Shown: positions 30,144-41,061 of the stretch, piece by piece
How the letters are laid out: each line of letters starts with the position of its first letter
Numbering within the stretch: the stretch's first letter is position 1
Assembly: GCA_002007465.1 (NCBI GenBank)
Contig: LNAC01000163.1
Span: 1,510,896-1,574,895 of the forward strand
Origin: Ailurus styani
Lineage: Eukaryota > Chordata > Mammalia > Carnivora > Ailuridae
Direction of reading: 5' to 3'
Length of the DNA: 64,000 nt
Translations under genes and position numbers: made by a program
The notes under the pieces: model-generated
Database searches by the model: none
What the model saw: only the letters and a program-made list of their open reading frames with translations
What the model was told of the DNA's origin: nothing

Positions 30144-31355
30144 ATGAGCACGTCCGCCCCTCCCGCTGCCATGCTCCTCCGGAGGCTGAGACGGCTCTCC
30201 TGGGGCAGCACCGCTGTCCAGCTCTTGATCTTAACGGTGGTGACGTTCGGCTTGCTGGCCCCCCTAGCCTGTCACCGCCTCCTGCACTCTTACTTCTATC
30301 TGCGCCACTGGCACCTGAACCAAATGAGTCAAGAATTCCTGCAGCAAAGTTTGAAAGAGGGCGAAGCTGCCCTCCACTACTTTGAGGAGCTTCCGTCTGC
30401 CAATGGCTCGGTGCCCATCGTCTGGCAGGCCACCCCCCGCCCCTGGCTGGTCATCACCATCATCACTGTCGACAGGCAGCCTGGCTTCCACTATGTCTTG
30501 CAGGTGGTGTCCCAGTTTCACCGGCTTCTTCAGCAGTGCGGCCCCCAGTGTGAGGGGCACCAACTCTTCCTGTGCAACGTGGAACGAAGCGTGAGCCATT
30601 TTGACGCCAAGCTGCTGTCTAAGTATGTCCCCGTGGCCAACCGCTATGAGGGCACCGAGGATGATTATGGTGATGACCCTTCGACCAACTCGTTTGAGAA
30701 GGAGAAGCAGGACTATGTCTATTGCCTGGAGTCCTCCCTGCAGACCTACAACCCAGACTACGTCCTGATGGTGGAAGATGACGCTGTTCCGGAAGAGCAG
30801 ATCTTCCCGGTCTTGGAGCACCTTCTGCGGGCCCGCTTCTCTGAGCCGCACCTCAGAGATGCTCTTTATCTGAAGCTCTATCATCCCGAGAGGCTGCAGC
30901 ACTACATCAACCCAGAGCCCATGCGGATCCTGGAGTGGGTCGGCGTAGGCATGTTGCTGGGGCCCTTGCTAACCTGGCTATACATGCGGTTTGCCAGCCG
31001 CCCGGGGTTCAGCTGGCCCGTCATGCTCTTCTTCTCCCTGTATAGCATGGGTCTGGTGGAACTGGTGGGCCGGCACTATTTCCTGGAACTGCGGCGGCTG
31101 AGTCCCTCCCTGTACAGCGTGGTCCCTGCCTCTCAGTGTTGCACCCCAGCCATGCTCTTCCCGGCCCCTGCGGCCCGCCGGACCCTCACCTACCTGTCTC
31201 AGGTGTATTGCCACAAGGGCTTTGGCAAGGACATGGCACTCTACTCCCTGTTGAGGGCCAAGGGGGAGCGGGCCTACGTGGTGGAGCCCAACCTTGTGAA
31301 GCACATCGGGCTCTTCTCCAGCCTTCGGTACAACTTTCATCCCAGTCTGCTCTAG
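30144..31355 (+). CDS. PGAP4: Post-GPI attachment to proteins GalNAc transferase 4
   Basis: The 403-residue product is recognised as PGAP4 (formerly TMEM246/C9orf125) and has the family's usual length. It is the Golgi enzyme that transfers GalNAc from UDP-GalNAc to the first mannose of GPI anchors already attached to proteins. Visible features: basic N-terminus, membrane segment about residues 22-44, N-glycosylation sequon NGS at 87-89, a glycosyltransferase core with the acidic EDD motif at 211-213 (in LMVEDDAVP; DXD-like, metal and UDP-sugar binding), and two closely spaced membrane segments at about 264-283 and 289-309 that interrupt the catalytic domain, the hallmark of this family. The start at 30144 gives the full length; Met10 (GCTGCCATGC) is an alternative. 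No frameshift or premature stop. The CDS is GC-rich compared with its flanks. Confidence 0.98.
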   Translation: MSTSAPPAAMLLRRLRRLSWGSTAVQLLILTVVTFGLLAPLACHRLLHSYFYLRHWHLNQMSQEFLQQSLKEGEAALHYFEELPSANGSVPIVWQATPRPWLVITIITVDRQPGFHYVLQVVSQFHRLLQQCGPQCEGHQLFLCNVERSVSHFDAKLLSKYVPVANRYEGTEDDYGDDPSTNSFEKEKQDYVYCLESSLQTYNPDYVLMVEDDAVPEEQIFPVLEHLLRARFSEPHLRDALYLKLYHPERLQHYINPEPMRILEWVGVGMLLGPLLTWLYMRFASRPGFSWPVMLFFSLYSMGLVELVGRHYFLELRRLSPSLYSVVPASQCCTPAMLFPAPAARRTLTYLSQVYCHKGFGKDMALYSLLRAKGERAYVVEPNLVKHIGLFSSLRYNFHPSLL

Positions 31356-32213
31356 CGTGCCAGGACATGCCTTTCTGAATGTGGCCGCTTCTCAATGATT
31401 CCAATATCGAGTTCTTTATTTGGACATGGTTGCTTGCAGTTATTATGTTGTTTCATGTTGTTAGAGATCTAGGCACTGAGACAGGCGAGAACATACACGT
31501 CAAGAACCTTGGGTTTGGTAACTCTGGCAGGAGTGAATGTTCGCCCTGTGGTGGGACCCCTGTCCTTCCATAGAGCCACTGCCTCCCCCAGGGGGCACTT
31601 AAATACCAGTTGTATTCTGCAATCGTCCTCAGCTCTGCTTTGTGATAGAGTGCATGACTGCCAAAAATATTGTGCACAAAGATTTCACGGTTTTAGGATT
31701 TTAAGGGTGGAATTTGGTGAAAGGTGAGATCCTTTCGAATTGATCTCTTACTGGGCATGAGAACGGATGTATATCTAGAATATAAGTCCAAAGAGGCAGG
31801 ACTGTATTGACAGGTTCCATTTGTTTCTTTGACCTGGTGTAGTAAAAGCTGGTAAAGGCCATCACAGTGCCTGTCGACTTGCAGGCAGGCGATCTCACTT
31901 CTCTTACATGGTGTTTCTTTTCCATTCATCTGTAGTGTGCTGATGGTCAGTATTGTCAGTGAGAACTTAAGGCACAGCAAGGTCTGGAAGTGCCTTCCGG
32001 ATCATCAGAATCAGATTGCTTATGTTCAATAGTGATTTCATATTGAATATTTCCATCATATTCTGATTCTTCGAAAATTGGACATTGCAGAATGGTATAA
32101 AATGGGTGAGCTCTTTCATAATATCACATCCCTTTTCCAAATTTTGCTGGCTAACAGTTCACCCTAATTTTTCTCCCCCTCTTCCTGGATATCATGATGT
32201 TAGAGAAGCAAAA

Positions 32214-32440
32214 GAGTAGACTGTGAAGTCGGAAGGGCCCGAATTTTTATTTCAGATCTCTGCTGTATACTAGTGATGTGCTGTTGGGCAAGTCATGACC
32301 ACTCTAAGTCTCAGTTTCTTCACCTGTAAAACGGGGATGGCGATACCTACTTTTGAAAGTTGCCTTGAGTATTAAGTGACAGAATGTATGTATAACACCC
32401 AGCAAGTGCTTAGCCCATGGAAGGCACTTGGCAAATACTA
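32214..32440 (+). mobile_element. MIR within 3' UTR
   Basis: 'tgctgttgggcaagtcatga', 'tctcagtttcttcacctgta', 'aaacggggatgg' and 'cagcaagtgcttagcccatg' are clear MIR core landmarks in order. Confidence 0.88.
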
Positions 32441-32575
32441 GTTCTTTTCTCTCCTGTAATAAGCATTTGACAGTCAAGTGTATTTTGGATAAAGATACTA
32501 GTGATACAGTTTCAAGTGTGCAGTAGGGCATAGGGCTCCCACCCGGGAAGCAGCCATTCTGGACCAAACTGCTAG

Positions 32576-32581
32576 AATAAA
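32576..32581 (+). terminator. PGAP4: Proximal poly(A) signal AATAAA
   Basis: Canonical hexamer about 1.2 kb after the stop codon. Use would give a short 3' UTR. The downstream GT-rich element is weak. Confidence 0.4.
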
Positions 32582-32929
32582 GGCTGACTTGTCACCATAA
32601 TTCGTGAAGGAGATGTAGATCAGCTTTCACCTGGTGCCACCCTCAACCAAGCCAAAACTAACGGTTCGTTCAAACTGGAAACGATCTGAGACTCCTCTTG
32701 AGCTTATTCTAAGATGAGCATCTAAAAACTATTCTCCTCCAAAGTCACACTTAAATGTCCTTTGACGATGATATTTATCAAGTCCCTTCATGAAGATGGA
32801 TATCTACATTGGAGTTCAAGCATTGATGGGTTATTTCAGCACCACGTATTCGTTGGCTTTATAAATTCCCAGCGAGCTTCCATCCGGAGACCCCCTTGAG
32901 AGCACTGAGGCAGTAGCTCATGGCGCCTG

Positions 32930-33075
32930 GAGTCCACACCATGCTTTGCAGGTGGACAAATTGAGGCCAAGGGAAGTGAAACAGCCTCCCCAGGTCCTCC
33001 CGGCTGGACAGCGGCAGAGCCAGGGTGGGAACCTGGCTCCTCTGACTTCCAGCTCCTGTCCTTTTCCCTTAACCA
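32930..33075 (-). mobile_element. MIR, antisense, within 3' UTR
   Basis: 'gcaggtggacaaattgaggc', 'gacagcggcagagccagggt' and 'gggaacctggctcctctgac' are antisense MIR core. Confidence 0.75.
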
Positions 33076-33996
33076 CATTCATTTTCTAAATATCTGTGTA
33101 GTCAACGTCTCTTTTGTAGAATGTGATCATCACCTGGACAGAACAATGTCTCTGTAAGCTCCCGGGGTAGAAACTCTTTGTCCCATGGGTCTTGGGGAAC
33201 AAACAGGTCTATGTGTGTGTGGTGGTGTTATCGTGAGATGTCATGTGTCACTCAGGAATGTCCACAGTGAGTGGAGCTCCTGGAGGACGTGTCAGTATGT
33301 TCACGTGCCGCGGCCTCATTCATCCTCTCCTGGTCACTGGCTCATCCCGTGTTCGGGAACAGAACCACCCCCGGCCTACAGCGCATTAGAGTCTGCTGCA
33401 TTAACGACCGGATCTCCTCGGGAATGGTTTTTGCCCAGCAACAGGAGAGTCACATCTAAGCTAGCCAGGCAGAAGATAGGGAATCATTGCTGGTTATGTT
33501 TGTGCTTTTTCGGATTCAGTTGTCCACCGCATGCAGATATCTCCTCCCTTGACTCCTTCATTCTGGATGGCTAAAGCCATCGTGGCCGCCTGGTCTAATT
33601 TCTGTCCCTATCTGCGAAGACGCCTTCCCCCATAGATCTTAACTAGAGCCTGCTGTCTCTGGACATTTGTGGGAGATGCAGGCTCAGTTCTGCTATTTTA
33701 TCGCCATCCTCTTCCAGGTCTCCCTCCCTCTCGTCCCTCATTCCTAGAGTCCAGTTTTTGTATGCTGTCCTTGATCGGGACAGCTGACAGCTTTACACCA
33801 AAGCTGAAATCTCATTTAATCCTAAGCGAGGGGGCTAAAGGAAAAGGAAAGCCCCCTTTTCATTACAAACGAGATGGGTCACCAGGAGGGTGAAGGTCTC
33901 TAACAGACCCTGCTCACCCTTCAGGGTTTAAATAATGGTCAGGCCTAAGAAGTTCCCTATTGTGACTGGGTATATTTGCAGAGACATATCAATTCA

Positions 33997-34002
33997 AATA
34001 AA
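33997..34002 (+). terminator. PGAP4: Distal poly(A) signal AATAAA
   Basis: AAATAAAAG context, followed about 35 bases on by a T-rich element (cttttgtcattctc). It is the best candidate for the main transcript end. Dense repeats resume just beyond. Confidence 0.55.
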
Positions 34003-34094
34003 AGCGCCTGTTCCACTGAGGCATTCTGAGAAGACTTTTGTCATTCTCACTAATTTCTATGGATGGATTTTTCTAATGTGAATAGCATCAAAAC

Positions 34095-34121
34095 CACACA
34101 CACACACACACACACACACAC
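34095..34121 (+). repeat. (AC)n microsatellite
   Basis: Pure AC run of about 27 bp just downstream of PGAP4. Confidence 0.97.
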
Positions 34122-34199
34122 CCATTTTGGAGTCCCAAGGTCGCCGTTCAGAATTATGGGCTGTTTGCTTAAAAATTCATAACTGATTTTGTTGTATTT

Positions 34200-34382
34200 T
34201 TTTTTAAGATTTTATTTCTTTATTTGAGAGGGAGACAGGGAGAGCACAACGGGGAGGGGCAGAGGGAGATGCAGGCTTCCTGCCAAGCAGGGAGCCCAGT
34301 GTGGGGCTCAGTCTCAGGACCCTGGGATCATGAACTGAGCAGAAAGCAGATGCTTAACCAACTGAGCCACCCAGGTGCCCTG
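34200..34382 (-). mobile_element. Can-SINE, antisense
   Basis: TSD TGATTTTGTTGTATTT at 34184-34199 and 34383-34398. Confidence 0.96.
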
Positions 34383-34398
34383 TGATTTTGTTGTATTT

Positions 34399-35230
34399 CT
34401 TAAGTGGAAACATTTGAGTTGTGCATTCATTTTTGTTGTTTTTTAAAGAAAAAAGGGAGAGAACACAGCTGTGCAGCTGGAGAATACAGATCAAATTAAT
34501 GTGATGATAGGCTTAATCTAATTTGCCTTGGATACACTCCTTATTTGGTAGGACTTATTTAACTGGTAACTTAGTTTGGGTAGAGAGTCATTCTAATTGG
34601 AGTCGATTACTGTGGGATTTTTATATGCACGTTACATTGTGAGTTACAGTAATACATGATATGAAGTTGGCTAATTTTAAGTATACATGAACCACTTGAG
34701 TATTTTTATCCCAACTATAATGAATTTGCTGAGAAATGCTCATTAACTGGCACTGGTTTTTGTTTTTGTTTTTAGGTTGGATTTTATTTGGAAAACCTTT
34801 GGGGGCTATGTCAAAGATGATTGAAAATGTAATTAAAAAGTACTTAATATATTAGAACTGCAGTGGAAATGTGCTATGGCTTCCAGCTCACTCCAGGACT
34901 TGGGTTTCATGAATCATCACTCTTAAGAGTGGGGATTTGGGGCTTAGAACTTAACAGATTTTCTTGATCATTTCCCTAACGTCCTACACAGAAATGTGGA
35001 TGAATGAACTGATTGAAAAGAGGCATCTCTATTAATAATTTGGGGTAAAAACAGATGGAAATCCAAAGCCAAATGATGAATTTATCCAAAAGAAACAAGG
35101 AACAGATGGCCTAAGTATGTAGGAATGGAGTAGCTCTAAGATGTCCAAGAGATGGGAGAGGAAGATGAAGTTATAGAGTGAAGCAGAGGATCTCGCATTT
35201 GTCACCTGCTCCTGTGTCCCAAACTCCATG
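34399..35230. other. Repeat-free AT-rich interval downstream of PGAP4
   Basis: No recognisable transposon. Several TAAT/ATTA homeobox-type cores lie at 34490-34620. No gene. A conserved non-coding element is possible but cannot be judged from one sequence. Confidence 0.4.
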
Positions 35231-35244
35231 TGTAATAAATTCTT

Positions 35245-35358
35245 TTTTCTTTTAAGATTTTATTTTTAAGTAATGTCTTCACCCAATGTGGGGCTCCAAC
35301 TCACAACCCTGAGATCAAGAGTCACATGCTCCACTGACTGAGCCAACCAGGAGCCCCT
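35245..35358 (-). mobile_element. Short old Can-SINE type, antisense
   Basis: TSD TGTAATAAATTCTT at 35231-35244 and 35359-35372. 'gatcaagagtcacatgctcc' body without the GA-rich part. Confidence 0.92.
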
Positions 35359-35439
35359 GTAATAAATTCTTCCTGTGTGTCCCACTGTCACAGAATCTTT
35401 ATAGGACCAGCCTATGGAGAATGCATAGGATAAATAATG

Positions 35440-36012
35440 AATAGTCAGTGTTCTAGGTAATTCATTACTTTGCTAGGACCTGGCTTCCTACTGCATTTAG
35501 AGTAAATTTCAGCCCTCCTACATTACCTTCCTGGCCAGGTGGAATCTTGCCCCCGCAAATTGTCTGACTTCATGTCTTATCACCACTCCCATCCTTGTTC
35601 TCCAGGCTCTAACCATGCCAGCTGGGTTCACTTGCTTAGACTTGCAGCGCTGATTCTTACAGCACGGCCCTTGCATGACCATCCTCTCTATCTCGAAAAC
35701 TTTTCCTTTGGCTGAATCTTTCCTATAATTCAGGCCTCAACTTAAATTTAATCCTTCCCAATAGATTTCCATCCTCTCTAAAGCAGTCTCCCCCTTCCCG
35801 ACCCCCAGGCCCATCTATCACTTACCCAGTTTGATTCTCTTCAAAGCTCTTGTCCTGACCTGAAATTCCCTTATTATTTTGGGATATTTCCCCCTCCACT
35901 TCCCCCCACAGGATATAAACTTCCCAATATCTGGAATCTTGTTTTTCATTTATTGCTGTATGCCCAGATCCTGGAACAATACTTGAACAGAGTAGGAAAT
36001 GAATGAATGAAG
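35440..36012 (+). mobile_element. L2 LINE 3' part
   Basis: In order: 'ggcttcctactgcatttaga', 'catgccagctgggttcac', 'tatctggaatcttg', 'tgctgtatgcccagatcctg' and a terminal GAATGAATGAA. This is a fairly long L2 3' end, non-coding. Confidence 0.75.
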
Positions 36013-36745
36013 AAGGAAGGAAGGAAAAGAAGGAAAAAAAAGCAAGGACAGAAGAAAAGAAAAAGAAGGGTAGAAAGGGTAGAGGGGTCCACAGTGGAAC
36101 TGCCTATGGAAAAGAGGAATACTAGTAGGAGAAAAAAGGGGCTAGGGAAGAAAACTTAGGAGAGACAGAGTAGGGTCCAAGTAGTGAGGGTTGGTTATGA
36201 TGTACAATTCTGACCCCAGGGAAAAGCTTTTTACATGCATTCCAGGCAGAGGAAATGACAAGCACGGAAAGGAGCTTTTTACATCACCGCACAGTTGATT
36301 TGGGGGTTTGCCACGGTTTTATTTCTAGCGTGTGCATTGGGGGTTGTGTGTGGGGAGGTCCTGTGTGTTACTGTCAGGTAAAGGCTGGGATTTTCCCTTC
36401 AAGCTGCAACTGCTGCATCTTCCTGGTGCTGCCAGTGGGGATCATCGAGACATGAACACCGTGCGTGGTGGTTCCACGGCCTCTTCTAGGACATTTAGGC
36501 CCAGAGGCTGGCACGAGAGTGACAGAACAATCCCCACACTGTACCAGTGAACTCAGGTTAGAGGGGTCGGTAGCTCTGGGTGGTAGGAATGGCCTTGGGC
36601 AAAACGTTATATGATTTAACACAAACCAAGAATAGAGACGCGAACCTTCCCAGAGAGGAGATGTGAGGAACAGGCCACTCTTAGAGGATCATTTTTCTGG
36701 TACATTTCTTTGCAGTTATTTTATATCGTGTTAGCATGGCTTTGT
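36013..36745. other. Intergenic interval, purine-rich start
   Basis: An A/G-rich stretch at 36001-36150, then unique sequence. 36225-36290 ('cattccaggcagaggaaatg') resembles the start of the old repeat seen at 25345. No gene. Confidence 0.4.
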
Positions 36746-36760
36746 TTAAAGGGGAATTCT

Positions 36761-36970
36761 TTTTTTTTTTTTTTTTAAGATTTTATTTATTTATTTGACA
36801 CAGAGAGAGAGATTACAAGTCGGCAGAGAGGCAGGCAGAGAGAGAGGAGAGAGGAGGAAGCAGGCTCCCTGCTGAGCAGAGAGCCCGATGCGGGCCTCGA
36901 TCCCAGGACCCTGGGATCATGACCTGAGCCGAAGGCAGCGGCTTTAACCCACTGAGCCACCCAGGCGCCC
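36761..36970 (-). mobile_element. Can-SINE, antisense
   Basis: Perfect TSD TTAAAGGGGAATTCT at 36746-36760 and 36971-36985. Confidence 0.97.
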
Positions 36971-37142
36971 TTAAAGGGGAATTCTCTACAAAAACCAAGT
37001 CCTCTGCAAAACTCATACACTGGCAACATTTTAGACAAAGAATGTATGCCACCCCAGTTTGGTTTTATCCAGAAAAAGATGGAAGCTCTGGCATTGCTGT
37101 GACCCCAAGACCTGGTTGCTTGTACAGTTAGCGGCCCATAGG

Positions 37143-37334
37143 TTATTTTTTAAAGATTTTATTTATTTACCTGACACAGAGAGAGAGCACAAGCAGGGGG
37201 AACGGCAGAGGGAGAAGCAGGCTCCCTGCTGAGCAGAGAGCCCCCCGCCCAACATGGGCTCAATCCCAGGACCTTGGAATCGTGACCTGAGCTGAAGGCA
37301 GACGTTTAACCAACTGAGCCACCCAGGCGCCCCT
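37143..37334 (-). mobile_element. Can-SINE, antisense
   Basis: TSD TTAG(C/A)GGCCCATAG around the element. Confidence 0.95.
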
Positions 37335-37804
37335 TAGAGGCCCATAGTTTAGAAACACAAGTCAACTAGTCTGTGTAGATTTCTTTCTGGCACCATGTTT
37401 GGGCAATTCCTCTGGTCCTTCTCAACCATACTCTGCTAGCCCTAATACTTCCAGAACCCATAGCCAGCTAAGGTTCCCCAGATGAAGGTTGGCTTCCATC
37501 TAGCTCCTCCTGCAATGGAGTTTATGATAAAGGAGGCAGGGTTCCTGGAATCTGTATGTGGAGTGCTCTCCTTTTGAACAAGAAGAGGAAAAAAACATCT
37601 AAATTTCAAAAGTTATTTAAAAAAAAAAAAGGATGGTGTGTGTCTATCACATTCATAATCGTAGGTCCTGTGTTATTCTGCAAGTAATTATGTCAAGCAA
37701 AGTAATCATGTAAATCTAAATATAGTGCTTTATCTCCATCTTAATATTAATAAATGCCTAAATCACATTAGCAATATTCGTTCAGATGACTCAAGTTGTT
37801 TTCT
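37335..37804. other. Intergenic interval
   Basis: Nothing recognised. Confidence 0.45.
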
Positions 37805-38010
37805 TATTTTAGAGTGTTTTCCCAGTTTAACTGAGAAATAACTGACATATATCACTGTATAAGTTTAAGGCATACAGCATGCTGGATTGATTTACATCTA
37901 TTATGAAACAATTAACCACGATAGGTTCAGCTAACATCCATCTTGTCATATAGGCACAATAAAAAGAAAAAAACAAGAAAAAAAATTTTTTCCTTGTGAT
38001 GATTTTCTTT
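37805..38010 (-). mobile_element. Old L1 3' UTR fragment
   Basis: 'ataactgacatatatcactg', 'gtttaaggcatacagcatgc' and 'gttcagctaacatccatctt' are the antisense L1 3' UTR. Confidence 0.7.
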
Positions 38011-40421
38011 TTTAATTTCACTGCACTATTAGCTGAAATGCCCACTCTGCAGAAACACACTCCCATATTTGAAACAGAAAAGGCTTTGAAGAGATTAGAA
38101 TCGCATTATCTTTCATTTTACCAATTAACAGCAGAGGAAGAAAACCGTTTCAGCCAAATTAACCCCTACAATCACACTTAAACATGAATCTTCACACCAA
38201 GGCAGAGACACACATTAAAATTCAGAATTACATCTCATACATCAGGAAGGTGCGTTGCAAATTTGGCAGGTTGGTTTCAAGGCATGAGGTGGTTATAGTG
38301 GATGCATTTAGCTGCAAATAACAGAATCCAGTCTCCCAGGGCCTCAGGCAATAGTGATCTTTGATTCTATCACCTAAAAGGTAGTCTGGAGAAGGCAGGC
38401 TCAGTAGTGCAGTGGTGTCATTCAGGACCCAGTTTCTCTCTCCTTCTTGTCCGCCATCTTTTGTTCATTGGCTACTGCAGCTTCAAGTATTAAGTCCTCA
38501 CAGGGCTACACTCAAAGATGGAAGAGACTGGGATTTCTCCTTGTGCAGTTCCGTGTTTCTTTTCCAGGAAGAACAAGTTCAGGAAATCTCCCTGAGACCT
38601 CTCCTTTTGTTTCATTGGCCAGATATGGGCCAGGCCCTCTCTTTGACCAGTCCCAGACAAAAGGAAATGGGATAAGCCCAGTCCCAAATCCCTCCCTTTT
38701 AGCTTGGGTGGGGGTTTCTCTTTCTTGACCTCCAATGCTCTCTACCCATCCCCTAAACAGAATGGGGCTTTTGTTAGCCAGCAAGATGGGTGTGGATAGC
38801 TCATATGCGAAATCTGAAGAGTGACTGCCCTGTTTCTGGAGGAAGCGGTGAAGACTTTTCATATTTTTCCTGCTCTTGCCAGCTCATACAATATTTAGGG
38901 ATTGAAGCAACGTGGAGATTTATTTTATTTAGATCAGGTTTATTTAACCATAGAGTCACAGAGTTATGTCATAGGAGCCTTTAAAAAAGATACGGCTACA
39001 GGATTGTTTTGGAGTGTCAAAAGCTGTGAGAAGCTTAACTTGTCAGATTCCCAGAGGCCCATAAGACTTCATTTTCTTCCCAGTATGATAGGGCATCTAT
39101 CTGAGCGGTTAAACAGGAAACATCATGGAAACAATAAGATCATTGTTGCTAGTTTCAAGGAAGTACAGATATTCAACCTCAAACTGGACAAGGGGATCGA
39201 CCAGTTGACAACTGAAGATTGCTTTCTACCTATTGTTGAACTGTTCTGAATTACTGATTTGGAGCACACCAAGAGCTTTTTATTTTTTTTTTCCAAATTC
39301 ACAGTTTTAGAAAGGGGCCACATGAACATTGTATATAGTCTGAACTGTGCTATACATTTCTGAAACAGGCAAATCTTATAATGTCTACATTAGAAAGTAT
39401 TTTCCGGTCTGTATTCAGTTTTCTGAGAAAACTATGAAACTGGAATCACTTTTCGACTGAAATCATTGAAATTATGTTCACCAAGAAAACTTGGCATTCC
39501 TGGAAGTTTCAGGGTAGGTCTGACATGAACTCTTGGGAGATCCTGAAATTTCTAGCAATTTCTTGAGCAGTGTTTGGCAGTTCACTCTTTAAGAAAGGAA
39601 TAAAGATGAAGATAAGAATTGCAAGCTCTCCCCCACAAAAGACATCCCACAACTCAATTAATACTAGAGACCTAGCCTCTCCAGCCTGTGAGTACAAATG
39701 AAGGTCATGTTAATACTAAATAATGCACAGTGTCCTTTGTTGACACATTCTTCCCCACGCACCCCAAAATCCTCACTCGAGTATTTCTTGAGAACCTCCA
39801 AAAAGGTACCTTACATGTACATGTCACATAGCAATTTGTTAGCCACAATTATCACACAATTTTCCTCTCCTACTCTGGCCACACACTGCCTGCAAAGTAG
39901 CTCTAAGGGCCTCTCTCTTTCCCCTGCCATGGTAGTCTGTGCCAAGGTTACTATTTCTGAATGCTTACCGAACCACCAGTCCTGGAGGCTAAGCCAGACT
40001 TTGGGGCAACAAGAAAAAATGCTAATGTCTCAGCGACAAATGTTGATTTCTCACTGCCATAAGATCTAATTTAAAGATCTGGGAAACCCTGTAGGACAAC
40101 AATTTTCCACGTAGTAACTCAACAACTGAGGTTTCACAGTCCTGTAGCTGCCCCATCCGGAGCAGGAAATATTCCTGGTCAACCGAGTAGCCTAGAGAAA
40201 GATAAAGAAAAGGCTTACTGGTTTATTCAGCAGCCCTTTGCTTCAGACTGCAAATGGCCAGAGCCGTGGCCTCGTGGAACTGCAAGAGGGCTGAAAAGTA
40301 CAGAGAGTTTCTCCGTATATATGAAAGGGAAGAACAGTATTTGGCGAATAGTAGTAATTCCTACTTTACAAGTCAGTGCTGGGTTCTGGGAAAAAGTGGA
40401 AATAATGACCCTCTCTCTGCC
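38011..40421. other. Intergenic interval, no gene recognised
   Basis: 2.4 kb without SINEs. 38290-38640 ('gcatttagctgcaaataaca' ... 'gtttcattggccagatatgg') resembles an ancient LTR-like repeat, unassigned. The 115-codon frame at 38902-39249 is the longest and has no recognisable domain or Kozak start, so I do not call it. Low repeat load makes this a place to check conservation. Confidence 0.4.
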
Positions 40422-40651
40422 TTTTTTTTTTTTTTAAGATTTTATTTATTTCTCTATTTATTTCAAGAAAGGGAGAGGGAAAAAGAGAGAGTGCAAGCAG
40501 AGGGAGGGGCAGAGGCAGAGGGAGAGAGAATCTCAAGCAGACCCTACTGAACACAGAGCCCTACTCGGGGTTCAGTCTCAGGGTCCTGAGATCACAACCC
40601 AAGCCCAAAGCCAGAGACAGACGTTTAACCGACTGAGCTACCAGGTGCCCC
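40422..40651 (-). mobile_element. Can-SINE, antisense
   Basis: 'ttttaagattttatttattt' start, 'cgactgagctaccaggtgcccc' end, with a small deletion in the head. Confidence 0.9.
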
Positions 40652-40789
40652 TCTTGATCCAGGACTGTGTTCTGTTTTATCACCTGATCCTCAACTCAGT
40701 ACTCCTTATTTCCAGAGTCCTGGAAACCTTTTCAGCACTAAGCCCATTGTCATTGTTTAAGCCATCATTTTTTCTTTGTTAGGAGTTTC

Positions 40790-41061
40790 TTTTTCTTTTC
40801 TTTTCTTCCTTTCTTCCTTCTTTCCTTCCTTCCTTCCTTCCTCCCTCCCTCTCTCTCTCTCTTTCTTTCTTTCTTAATTTTATTTATTTATTTGAGAGAG
40901 AGAGAGAGAAAGAGCAAAGGCAGGGGGAGCGGCAAGCAGACAGAGAGGGAGAAGCAGACTCCCCACAGAGCAGGGAGCCCGATGCGGGGCTCCATCCCAG
41001 GACCCTGAGATCATGACCTGAGCTGAAGGAAGTTTAACCAGCTGAGTCACCCAGGCCCCCC
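40790..41061 (-). mobile_element. Can-SINE, antisense, with expanded pyrimidine tail
   Basis: The A-tail side has grown into a (TTTC)n/(CTTC)n/(CT)n tract at 40790-40874. Body from 40875, head 'gctgagtcacccaggccccc'. Confidence 0.9.

Larger units (their letters stand above)
30068..34020 (+). other. PGAP4: PGAP4 terminal exon (5' UTR part, CDS, 3' UTR)
   Basis: Bounded by the acceptor at 30067 and the last strong AATAAA (33997-34002), with cleavage expected about 15-25 bases later. The exon holds 76 bases of 5' UTR, the full reading frame and about 2.66 kb of 3' UTR. The whole protein in one exon is the known arrangement of this gene. Confidence 0.65.
31356..34020 (+). other. PGAP4: PGAP4 3' UTR
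   Basis: No SINE has entered this 2.66-kb stretch although Can-SINEs crowd both sides, in keeping with transcribed, constrained sequence. It contains one sense and one antisense MIR and two canonical poly(A) signals. Open frames inside (for example 33185-33574) show no domain. The 3' end is inferred. Confidence 0.6.

Noticed and set aside
30264..30902. 212-codon minus-strand frame opposite PGAP4
   Set aside because: Shadow of the GC-rich PGAP4 coding frame.
38902..39249. 115-codon plus-strand frame
   Set aside because: AT-rich, no recognisable family. Length is within chance for a 64-kb window.
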